The notes under the pieces were generated by a model. The model ran no database searches, was not told the origin of the DNA, and saw only the letters and a program-made list of their open reading frames with translations. Of a stretch of DNA of 9,946 nucleotides, positions 1-7,300 are shown piece after piece. The position numbers and the translations under genes are program-made. The stretch covers positions 1-9,946 of the forward strand of contig CAYMYI010000139.1 in NCBI GenBank assembly GCA_964394585.1, written 5' to 3'. Each line of letters opens with the position of its first letter. The stretch's first letter is position 1. Source of the DNA: CAYUJH01 sp964394585. GTDB lineage: Bacteria; Bacteroidota; Bacteroidia; Cytophagales; Flammeovirgaceae.

Positions 1-2
1 TT

Positions 3-566
3 CGGTTATTTTATCAGCTCTATCGCTTTCTTTTTTATTTACTGATTGGCAAAACCATCAGTTTTGGCAACTTTAGCATTATTCCTCAAAAAGCCTTGAA
101 GCGTTTGGTATTCTCTTCGGAAATCTGGAATAACTACCCAGGAGGTACTATTCGCTCTAAACTGCCTTACGGTACACTTACCCTCGATCGGGGAAAGCGT
201 TTGGCGGGTAAATCGAAAATGAATTTTACCGCCTTGATTTTGCATGGCTTAGGAGCTATTTCCGTACATGTGGATGTGGTCGCCGTGCGTATTCTTATCG
301 TCTCATTTCTGCTGATTGTTTTTTCTCTCATCGGGATGGTGGTAGTCGCCTACATACGCTTTTTTACCGATGTGGCGTATCCGGGGTGGGCCACTTCTTT
401 CGTAGTGGGGTTATTCAACATTGTATTGCAGGCATTTCTAGTCTCGCTTTTCCTTGTGTTTATTGTCTTAAACTATCGTTCTCAGAAATTATTTGTTCCG
501 GCTACAGACTATAAAATTTATGTGCTAGAAGTTGAGAGTTTTACAAAAAAAATCCCTCATAAATAA
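3..566 (+). CDS. Family 2 glycosyltransferase, C-terminal part (5' truncated by window edge)
   Basis: This is the last 187 residues of a membrane-bound family 2 glycosyltransferase of the polyprenyl-phosphate sugar transferase (DPM1/GtrB-like) type. The reading frame is open from base 3, so the gene starts outside the window and the catalytic GT-A domain is missing here. What is visible is the family's C-terminal signature: a GNFSIIP stretch, a WNNYPGG segment, the RGKRLAGKSKMNF motif and a LHGLGAISV segment leading into two hydrophobic helices at about residues 95-119 and 131-157 of the visible part, followed by a short tail. Proteins of this type transfer a sugar from a nucleotide donor, usually to a lipid carrier at the cytoplasmic membrane, for later use in glycan or protein glycosylation. 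The actual substrate cannot be told from this end. An in-frame TTG at 96 is internal and should not be taken as the start. The stop codon lies inside the stem of the hairpin at 553-584. Confidence 0.85.
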   Translation, partial: RLFYQLYRFLFYLLIGKTISFGNFSIIPQKALKRLVFSSEIWNNYPGGTIRSKLPYGTLTLDRGKRLAGKSKMNFTALILHGLGAISVHVDVVAVRILIVSFLLIVFSLIGMVVVAYIRFFTDVAYPGWATSFVVGLFNIVLQAFLVSLFLVFIVLNYRSQKLFVPATDYKIYVLEVESFTKKIPHK

Positions 567-584
567 AAATATATTTATGAGGGA
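545..584 (-). terminator. Rho-independent terminator of the minus-strand receiver-like gene
   Basis: A perfect 13-bp inverted repeat (553-565 with 572-584, stem TCCCTCATAAATA, 6-nt loop) is flanked by eight A residues at 545-552. Read on the minus strand this is a stem followed by a U-run, as expected of an intrinsic terminator for the gene at 605-988. There is no T-run after 584, so termination of the plus-strand glycosyltransferase transcript is less certain. The left arm contains the glycosyltransferase stop codon, so the two convergent genes share this 3' end. Confidence 0.8.
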
Positions 585-604
585 CTCATAGAAGGCGATA
601 AGCC

Positions 605-988
605 TTACACCGCCATAATTCTATCGGAAAGAAGCTGATTAACAAGTTGTTTAGAGTAATCTCCTTTCTTTACAATGTAGTTTACTATTCCTTCACGGAT
701 TACATCAAACAAAAGATTTTGCGCAGTTGCTGGCAATAAAAGTAACAAGTTGGCATCTTCTGCCGATTGGTACACCTCACGCAAATCATCTAAACTCAAT
801 CGGTCTGTTTCTTCATAGTCTAAAATAATAACGTCGGGGTGTTCATCGCGGCTTTGGTTCAGTGGGCGGATGGCATTAATACACGCCTCTATGTTTTCAA
901 AAGGATGAACCTCAAAATGTTTAGCAAGCTGGTTGCCTACCATAAAAGAAGAAGCCGCATTGCGACTTACATAGAAAAGTGTTTTCAT
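605..988 (-). CDS. Small single-domain receiver-like protein with degenerate acidic pocket
   Basis: This 127-residue protein has the length and pattern of a stand-alone CheY-like receiver domain. It begins with a beta strand (KTLFYVSRN). A VIILDYEE segment places an aspartate at residue 57, where the phosphoacceptor normally sits. A hydrophobic LLLLLPAT strand follows, then NYIVKKGDY, which supplies the usual conserved lysine (K107/K108). The acidic pair that binds magnesium after the first strand (usually DD) is missing and replaced by SRN, so phosphorylation may be lost or altered. There is no output domain and no kinase nearby, so its partner is unknown. The ATG at 988 is chosen because the upstream in-frame TTG at 1037-1039 falls inside a good -7 promoter box. 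A strong terminator follows at 545-584. Assignment to the receiver fold is by pattern only. Confidence 0.7.
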   Translation of the reverse strand: MKTLFYVSRNAASSFMVGNQLAKHFEVHPFENIEACINAIRPLNQSRDEHPDVIILDYEETDRLSLDDLREVYQSAEDANLLLLLPATAQNLLFDVIREGIVNYIVKKGDYSKQLVNQLLSDRIMAV

Positions 989-1036
989 GTTGTTAGGATG
1001 GTTAAGGTAAATTTTTTGTGTTTCATTTTCGTATCG

Positions 1037-1044
1037 CAAAGATA
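1037..1044 (-). promoter_or_regulatory. Candidate Bacteroidota -7 promoter box for the receiver-like gene
   Basis: On the minus strand these bases read TATCTTTG, an exact match to the Bacteroidota -7 consensus TAnnTTTG. They lie about 50 bases upstream of the ATG at 988. I see no clean TTG -33 element at the usual 17-23 base distance (the region reads TTCCCTTCTG), so this is a half match. Confidence 0.4.
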
Positions 1045-1135
1045 ATGAGAATACGTTGTGCAGAAGGGAAATGTTGTAAATAAGTGTAAAATCATTTCCA
1101 AAAATATTGAGTTATCTATTCCTGCTGGCAATCGT

Positions 1136-1143
1136 TATTTTTG
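1136..1143 (+). promoter_or_regulatory. Candidate Bacteroidota -7 promoter box for the MBL-fold hydrolase gene
   Basis: The bases TATTTTTG match TAnnTTTG exactly and lie 44 bases upstream of the ATG at 1188. The closest TTG upstream is at 1107-1109, a 26-base spacing that is longer than the usual 17-23. If real, the transcript starts near 1150, which excludes the in-frame TTG at 1107 as a translation start and supports 1188. Confidence 0.4.
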
Positions 1144-1187
1144 AAAAAACGCATAAAAAACATTCATCTTATCCTAAAAAATACGAT

Positions 1188-2027
1188 ATGCAGCTTTACA
1201 CGATCGATACAGGATTTTTTAAACTCGACGGAGGGGCTATGTTTGGCATTGTACCTAAAACGATTTGGCACAAACTCAACCCAGCCGATGCAAACAACAT
1301 GTGTACTTGGGCGATGCGTTGCTTGCTCATCGAAGCTGGCAACCGACTGATTTTAATCGATACCGGCATTGGCAATAAGCAAGATGACCGCTTTTTCCGC
1401 CATTTTTATCTGCATGGAGAGGACACTCTAAAAAAGTCAATTGCCCGCGCAGGGTTTACTCCCGAAGAAGTAACCGATGTAATTTTGACACACTTGCATT
1501 TTGACCACTGTGGAGGCGCTGTAGAACTGCGGGCAGGTAAACCCTCACTCACCTTCCCCAAGGCTACTTACTGGTCGCATAGCGAACATTGGCAATGGGC
1601 ACTTCATCCGAATCCTCGCGAAAAAAACAGCTTTCTGAAAGAGAATATTTTGCCTATCCAAGAAAGCCAACAGCTCTCGTTTATCGACCAAGGACATTCG
1701 TTTTCTGAGCTTGTGATTTCGTTTGTTACGGTAAGTGGCCACACCGAAAAGCAGTTAGTGCCTACTATTCGGTACAAAGAGCGTACGTTGGTGTACTTGG
1801 CTGATTTGATACCCTCATCGGCTCATTTGCCTCTGCCTTACATTTTGAGCTACGATGTTCAACCCCTGCTTACGCTAGCAGAAAAGGAAAATATGTTAAA
1901 AGAAGCCTTAGAAAATGAGTATGTCCTCATGTTTGAACATGACCCCAGCGTAGAGTGCTGTACTGTAAAACAAACTCTCAAAGGCATTCGAGTGAATGAA
2001 ACCTTCCCACTGAGCAATATGGGGTAA
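1188..2027 (+). CDS. MBL-fold metallo-hydrolase, lactonase-like
   Basis: This 279-residue enzyme belongs to the metallo-beta-lactamase superfamily and resembles the lactonase-like (AiiA-type) branch. A full set of dinuclear metal ligands is visible: THLHFDH gives H102, H104, D106 and H107; the SGHT motif gives H185; the YLADL segment gives D206; and FEHDP near the C-terminus gives H251. The N-terminal LIDTGIGN segment is the usual strand-turn before the metal site. The spacing fits metal-dependent hydrolysis of an ester, lactone or similar bond. The substrate cannot be read from sequence, and quorum-signal degradation is only one possibility. No signal peptide is seen with the ATG at 1188, so it should be cytoplasmic. 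A longer version starting with TTG at 1107 would add 27 residues unlike the family and would cross the candidate -7 box. The small secreted gene follows 70 bases downstream on the same strand. Confidence 0.88.
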   Translation: MQLYTIDTGFFKLDGGAMFGIVPKTIWHKLNPADANNMCTWAMRCLLIEAGNRLILIDTGIGNKQDDRFFRHFYLHGEDTLKKSIARAGFTPEEVTDVILTHLHFDHCGGAVELRAGKPSLTFPKATYWSHSEHWQWALHPNPREKNSFLKENILPIQESQQLSFIDQGHSFSELVISFVTVSGHTEKQLVPTIRYKERTLVYLADLIPSSAHLPLPYILSYDVQPLLTLAEKENMLKEALENEYVLMFEHDPSVECCTVKQTLKGIRVNETFPLSNMG

Positions 2028-2030
2028 ATG

Positions 2031-2043
2031 TTGTTCAGAACAA
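2031..2043. repeat. Short perfect dyad between the MBL gene and the next gene
   Basis: TTGTTC (2031-2036) and GAACAA (2038-2043) form a perfect 6-bp dyad around one central base, just after the hydrolase stop codon. A second, weaker dyad (GTAAA/TTTAC, 2073-2084) lies just upstream of the secreted-protein gene. Either could be a protein-binding site or chance; the one-base spacer is too tight for an RNA hairpin. Confidence 0.25.
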
Positions 2044-2097
2044 TATGGATAGGTATCCGTTCGTAGCAATAAGTAAATGTTTACAAATCACTTTCTT

Positions 2098-2544
2098 ATG
2101 AAGTATCTTTTGATTACTACTGGGTTCTTGTGGGGTCTGTTGTTAGGAATCGATGTACAATCGCAAACTCCCAAACAAATTTTGGCAAATTACCAAAGCA
2201 CATATTATGAACTTGAGTTCGACGAAAACGGCAACGAGGTAATCCTTACAGAATGCGGTGAACCTACCGTCTACTTAAAGTTTATCTGCCCAAAAGAAGC
2301 TAACGACTGCCATTTTACGTACGAAGAAACAATTTTCCACATTGTGGATATGACGCAAGGCTCTAACGAAGAAGAGTTTCTGATAACTTATAAAAACGAT
2401 TTCGGAGAAGAAGAAAAAGCTATTTTTTATTACGATCGGATTGTAAACCAGCTCCTCATGACATTCGATGGAATGAATTTAGCATTTGTGGCAAAGGAAG
2501 ACCTCAGCCAATTTACAGTAAAAGACGAGTGCCATCAGAATTAA
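2098..2544 (+). CDS. Small secreted protein of unknown function (Sec signal peptide, four cysteines)
   Basis: I do not recognise a family. The 148-residue product starts with MKYLLITTGFLWGLLLG, a clear Sec signal peptide, with likely cleavage near VQSQ/TP, so it should be exported to the periplasm or beyond. The mature part is acidic and beta-rich by eye, with a TECGEPTVYLKF stretch and four cysteines at residues 53, 64, 71 and 145 that could form two disulfides. There is no lipobox. An in-frame ATG at 2077 would add seven residues before the signal peptide; the start at 2098 gives the normal Lys-then-hydrophobic order and is preferred. It may be co-transcribed with the hydrolase 70 bases upstream, because I see no terminator between them and no consensus promoter of its own. 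Confidence 0.75.
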   Translation: MKYLLITTGFLWGLLLGIDVQSQTPKQILANYQSTYYELEFDENGNEVILTECGEPTVYLKFICPKEANDCHFTYEETIFHIVDMTQGSNEEEFLITYKNDFGEEEKAIFYYDRIVNQLLMTFDGMNLAFVAKEDLSQFTVKDECHQN

Positions 2545-2576
2545 AAAATAAAGCCAACTGCTTCACGCAATTGGCT
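2542..2576 (-). terminator. Probable terminator of the minus-strand small secreted protein gene
   Basis: AGCCAA (2552-2557) pairs with TTGGCT (2571-2576). After one C/A mismatch, TGC (2559-2561) pairs with GCA (2567-2569), leaving the 5-base loop TTCAC. The lower-coordinate side is A-rich (2542-2551), so on the minus strand the hairpin is followed by a U-rich tract, as expected for a terminator of the gene at 2617-2949. It sits between two convergent genes and may also slow plus-strand transcription, but it has no good T-run in that direction. Confidence 0.6.
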
Positions 2577-2616
2577 CTATATAGATTTAACCGATCTTAG
2601 AAAAAGTCTACGCAAC

Positions 2617-2949
2617 TTAGAAGATAATGTAATACTGCGTAGTTCCTTCTTGCATCAGTTTGTCAGCCCCGTTGGGTAAATGGTCTAAATCGATGTTGGT
2701 ATCTTGCACTTGTACCACTTCACCTTGGGCATTGTATACAATCACACGTTCTACGCGGTCTTCTTCAGCTGAAGCAAGGACTTCTTCTAGCGAAATTTCA
2801 AGTTCCGCTGCTAAGCGCTCTTCAAGTACGCGTTCTTCGGCAGTAAGCTCACGGCCAGGCTCGTTGGCTTCTTTTCCGTTGTCGTTAGCAGCAAATGCAT
2901 TGATGCCTAATGCAAAAACAAAAGCGAATAAAATAGTTGACTTTTTCAT
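2617..2949 (-). CDS. Small acidic secreted protein of unknown function
   Basis: I do not recognise a family. The 110-residue product starts with MKKSTILFAFVFALGINAFA, a textbook Sec signal peptide ending in an AFA cleavage site, leaving a mature protein of about 90 residues. The mature N-terminal half is strongly acidic and helical (ELTAEERVLEERLAAELE and following). The C-terminal half looks like a short beta structure (VERVIVYNAQGEVVQVQ, then TTQYYIIF at the end). There are no cysteines, no lipobox and no membrane helix after the signal. Short exported proteins of this look are common in Bacteroidota and mostly uncharacterised. The ATG at 2949 is the natural start because the signal peptide begins there. 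It is followed by a hairpin terminator and has about 190 bases of non-coding sequence upstream. Confidence 0.75.
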   Translation of the reverse strand: MKKSTILFAFVFALGINAFAANDNGKEANEPGRELTAEERVLEERLAAELEISLEEVLASAEEDRVERVIVYNAQGEVVQVQDTNIDLDHLPNGADKLMQEGTTQYYIIF

Positions 2950-3135
2950 GATCTTTCAGAGTTTAAAGTTTGAATACAATTGGATATGCCTTATATGTAT
3001 CCAAAGGAATACCAACTCATTCTAACTCCTGATAATCAGAATACTACAAGTCATTACTCAATTAAAATCTTCAAATAATATGAACGAAATCGTACACTTT
3101 TTATCATAGGGCGTACAGTTTTGTAACATCTGCTT

Positions 3136-4296
3136 TTACGAGGCGAGTACCTGTTGTGCAATGGTGTAAAACATCGCAGCGCCATAAGGAATAATGGCAT
3201 CGGGGAAATCGTATTCGGGATTGTGCAAAGCAGGCATTTCCAACCCAGCACCTAATCCAAACATGGCACCCGAAAATTGCTGGGTAAATAATCCAAAATC
3301 TTCGCCCCAACTAAATGGGAACGGCTTAACGTGATGCTCAAATCCACAGATTTTTGCGCTTTCCTCTACTATTTTGTTAGCTTCCACATCATTTTGGTTG
3401 GCAGCAAAGTAGAAAGGCCACTCTAGTGTATGCACCAAAGCATACCGATGGCTTACCTCGTTTACCAATTCTGTGATTTTGGTTTGCATTTCGGTGAGTT
3501 TTTGGTCGTCCCAACAGCGGATGGTGAAGTGTAACGTGGCTTCTCCCGCGGAAATACCATAATCTTGCGAACCCAACGAGGCATACACGGTTGCCACTTT
3601 CAAAAAATCTTTGTGGTCGGGGTTTGGGTTTGCTAAAGCTTTCACTTTTTGGATGAGTTCGGCAATTGCCAAATCAGGGTTAATACCGTTTTCCGGTTCC
3701 GCTGCATGCGAAGTTTTCCCCATTAAACGGATGATGAGGCTTATGACGCTCGGCGTAAACGCCCCCTCTTTGGTAATAATTTGGCCTAAAGGATAGTTGG
3801 GGATGTTGTGTAGTGCAAAAATGTAGTCGGGTTTGATGGTCTGAAACTTTAAATCTTCCAAAATAGCTTTAGCGCCTTCTCCGTTTTCTTCAGCGGGCTG
3901 AAACAGTAATACTACTTTTCCGCTGGGCAAAGGAGCTTTTTGAAGTTTAGCCGCTAGGCCAAGGAGTGTAGTGGTGTGGCCATCGTGTCCACACTTATGT
4001 GAAACTCCTTCATTTTTCGATACATACGCAAAGCTATTCACTTCTTGGATGGGTAGGGCGTCAAGCTCGGCACGGAACATCACTGTCTTTCCGGGGTTTC
4101 CACTATCGAACACAGCGGCGAGGCCTGTGCCTCCCAAATGTTCAATCAGTTCGGTAGGTTGGTATGTGCGTACCTTCTCGGCAACGGCTCTTGCTGTTTC
4201 CACTTCGTGCCCCGAAAGCTCGGCGATACTGTGCAATTGTTGACGAAACTCTACCAGCTCGGCATAGGGTATTTGTGTCATAAATTGAAAAAGCAT
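3136..4296 (-). CDS. M20D-family amidohydrolase / N-acyl-amino-acid aminoacylase
   Basis: This 386-residue protein is a full-length member of peptidase family M20 subfamily D (hippurate hydrolase, N-acyl-L-amino acid amidohydrolase, IAA-amino acid hydrolase group). These cytoplasmic metalloenzymes remove the acyl group from N-acyl amino acids. Visible signatures: the RAELDALPIQE segment; CGHDGHTT with C102 and H104 as metal ligands; PAEENGEGA with the catalytic and metal-binding glutamates E136/E137; ALHN with H163; a dimerisation domain from about residue 185 to 290 containing GKTSHAAEPENG; and a C-terminal HNPEYDFPD with H358, the last ligand. The catalytic set is complete, so the enzyme should be active; its exact acyl substrate cannot be told. 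An alternative ATG at 4281 (MTQIPYAEL) would remove only five residues, and the start choice is not settled. It is transcribed away from the TIR gene, with 95 bases between the start codons. Confidence 0.92.
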   Translation of the reverse strand: MLFQFMTQIPYAELVEFRQQLHSIAELSGHEVETARAVAEKVRTYQPTELIEHLGGTGLAAVFDSGNPGKTVMFRAELDALPIQEVNSFAYVSKNEGVSHKCGHDGHTTTLLGLAAKLQKAPLPSGKVVLLFQPAEENGEGAKAILEDLKFQTIKPDYIFALHNIPNYPLGQIITKEGAFTPSVISLIIRLMGKTSHAAEPENGINPDLAIAELIQKVKALANPNPDHKDFLKVATVYASLGSQDYGISAGEATLHFTIRCWDDQKLTEMQTKITELVNEVSHRYALVHTLEWPFYFAANQNDVEANKIVEESAKICGFEHHVKPFPFSWGEDFGLFTQQFSGAMFGLGAGLEMPALHNPEYDFPDAIIPYGAAMFYTIAQQVLAS

Positions 4297-4391
4297 TAAG
4301 AGGGTTCAAAGAAAAAAGCGTAATTTCAGCTACGCACCTTACATAGTGCGCATGCCTTAAGGTAACCGTTTCCAACGAAATTCTGCAAACT
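4297..4391. promoter_or_regulatory. Divergent intergenic region between aminoacylase and TIR genes
   Basis: These 95 bases must hold the start signals of both divergent genes, unless promoters lie inside the coding regions. I find no exact TAnnTTTG box in either direction and no Shine-Dalgarno sequence before the ATG at 4392. The only structure is a short inverted repeat, GCGTA (4318-4322) and TACGC (4331-4335). Control of the TIR gene therefore cannot be read from the sequence. Confidence 0.35.
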
Positions 4392-7300
4392 ATGCCCATT
4401 TTTAAAGATGTATTCATCTCGTATGGTAGGAAAGAAAGCCTAGATTTTGCTACTCGACTTTTTCATGCTTTAGAAGCAGAAGGCTTCCCCACTTGGTTCG
4501 ACCATGTGAACATCCCGAAAGGAGATGATTTCCAACAGCGTATCGACAACGGCATCGAATCGGCGCATAACTTCATTTATATAATTGCACCCCATGCGAA
4601 CCAATCTCCTTATTGTTTAAAAGAAATTGAGCTAGCGTTGCAGTTGCGCAAACGCATCATCCCGATTTTGCATGTCGAGCGCGAGTTGCATGCCGTACAC
4701 CCTGAAATTGGGAAAATCAATTGGATTTATGGGCGCGAACAAGCCCAGACGGAAACACCGCTCAGCGAGTGGCAAGCCATCGATGCTTTCGAAGGCGTCG
4801 TTGAAGAGGTAAAAAGCATCTTGTTGACCGACCGCCCCTACGTGCAAAAGCATACAGAAATTTTGCGCGAAGCCTTAGAGTGGACTCGGAAAAAGCGTGC
4901 AACTACAGAACTTTTGATAGGGAAAGAACGGCAAGCTGCTCAGGAGTGGCTATTAACCGAATTCACCCCTCCGAAGCAACCTCCCTGCAAACCCACCGAT
5001 CTGCACTGCGAGTTTATATGCGAGTCGAGGAAAAATGCTGAAAACCTCATGTCCGATTGCTTTATCTGTTACGATACCGCCGATCGGTCTATCCGCGATG
5101 CCGTTACGCTTTCCCTCTCGCGCTATGCGATTACTTGTTGGCTACATGATAAAGACGTACAGAAAGGGCGTAGTTTCGAGCAGGCAATCCAAGAAGGCAT
5201 TGAGCAAGCCGACAATTTCTTGTTTTTCATTTCTGGCAACTCGCTTAACTCCAACTATTGCCTACAAGAGCTTGCACATGCCCTTAAGTGGAATAAGCGC
5301 ATCATCCCGGTATTGGTAGAAGAACTTGGAACCAACACGCTGCCGCCTTCTATTGCGCACTTACAATATGTAGACTTTACCGATAATGTCCGTGAAGGGG
5401 ATTTCGACCGTGATATTGACGAAATCATCAATTTATTGCGCCAAGACCGCGAGTACTACAATCAGCATAAAATCTTGTTAAGCCGCGCTATACGATGGAA
5501 GCAGAACCCAAAATCATCGTTTCTACTAAGAGGATTTAACCTTGAAAATGCTGAAACGTGGTTGCGGCTCAATGCTTCGCGCCAAATGCACCCTCCTACC
5601 ACTTTACATAAGGAGTTTATCGAAAGCAGCATCGCTGTGAAAGGACAACTTGGCACGGAGGTGTTTATCTCGTACTCGCGCGTAGATAGCGACTTTGCCA
5701 GAAAGCTCAACAAGCGCCTGCAAGAAATTGGTAAGACTACGTGGTTCGACCAAGAAAGCATTGCTACAGGTGCTGACTTCCAAAAAGAAATTTATAAAGG
5801 GATTGCCGCTTCGGATAATTTTTTATTCATCATTTCGCCCGAGGCAGTTGAATCGCCGTTTTGCCAAGACGAAGTGCGGTATGCCGCCAGCCTAAACAAA
5901 CGCTTCATTACAGTGCTATGGCGGGAAACTTCTCCGCAAGAAATTCCCGATAAACTGGCGGCAGTGCAATGGCTCGATTTTCTACATCAGCCTTTCGAAA
6001 AAAACTTTAATACCTTAGTACAAACCTTAGAAATTGACCGCGAATATGCCCACTCGCATACCCTTTGGCAACAACGTGCCTCCGAATGGGAAAGTCAACA
6101 AAAAAGCAGCGACTTTTTGCTAAATGCCACCGCATGCCAAAATGCCGAAAACTGGCTCAAAGAGGGCTTCCGCTTAAGCGATATAGACGATTTTGGCAGC
6201 CTAAACGAAATAGAACCCGCGAAACATCCGTTCCCTACCCCGCTACAAATCGAATACATTCAGCAAAGTAGCCAAGCAGTAGCAGCTGCTGCAGAGCGGG
6301 AGCGCCTTATCCAATACCAATTAAAACAACGACTACGCAGAGGTACTATCGCCTTAGTAGCTGCCGTTGTATTACTCATCGTTTCAGTATATTTCATCGT
6401 TTTAGCCAATCGAAATGCAAAACAAGCACAAAGCAGTGCAAATAAAGTTTTGGCAACAAATCTTGCCTTTCAATCTAAAAAAGTACTTGCACGCGACCCC
6501 AACCGAGCGTTGCAAATGGCAACTCATGCATTCAAAATGGCAGAATCTCCTTCTCCGGTAATTTTGCAAGCCGTTGCCGAAGCATACTATACTCCTTTTT
6601 CGTCTGGGCATCCTTTTTATACGTGGGAATTTCGCGAGCCAAACACCATCCAACAATTTGCCTACCACGAAACCGATAGCATGTTGGCCCTTTTAGTAGT
6701 AGCCGAAAAAGAAGACCATCCCGATAGCCTAGTAGTGTATCGGCGCAATACCAACCCCAACCAAGAAAAACCGTGGTCGCTTTATCAAAAAAGCATTTTA
6801 CCTCCTCAAGAGGAAGCGGCGTTTATAGCAGAGCAAAACATCTTGCTCATCACCAAACCGAAACCACATGCTGTACATTATTTGGCGGAAGATAGCATCC
6901 GTACCGTAGCCTTAGAGGATACTACTACGCTCCTTACTTGGCAACTGTTTGATAATGGGAAAAAGCTGATGAGCTTTAACCAAGAAGGGAGTATCCAACT
7001 CATGGATTTACAGTCAGGGCGTGTACTTCGAAAAGTCCGTAATATGCTTAACCGAAGTAAGCAAGAAGGACAATTTATGGAAGAGTTGCAGCGGCTGAAC
7101 CAACAGAAAAAACAACTCCGCGAGCGAGAAACTGAACTATTAGCCGCAATTGCCAAGGTAGATACGAGGCTTGAGCAGCGCAGCGCACGACGCGATTCTT
7201 TTGACACCCCTGTGCAGCAACAAATAATACAACGCCCTATAACACAAAAGACACTCGAACTTAACGACGACCTTTTGAAAAAGCAACAGGTAAAAGCACA

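Noticed and set aside
1107..1187. 27-residue N-terminal extension of the MBL-fold hydrolase from TTG at 1107
   Set aside because: It is unlike the family's N-terminus and would include the candidate -7 promoter box; the ATG at 1188 gives the normal start.
3020..3060. Small palindrome CTGATAATCAG upstream of the minus-strand secreted gene
   Set aside because: The arms are only five bases, which is expected by chance in AT-rich non-coding DNA, and nothing ties it to a promoter.
3611..4243. Plus-strand open frames inside the aminoacylase gene
   Set aside because: They are shadows of the M20D coding sequence, which has a complete motif set on the minus strand.
4407..6281. The tandem TIR array as an assembly duplication
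   Set aside because: The three units are clearly diverged at both DNA and protein level, so they are not copies created by mis-assembly.
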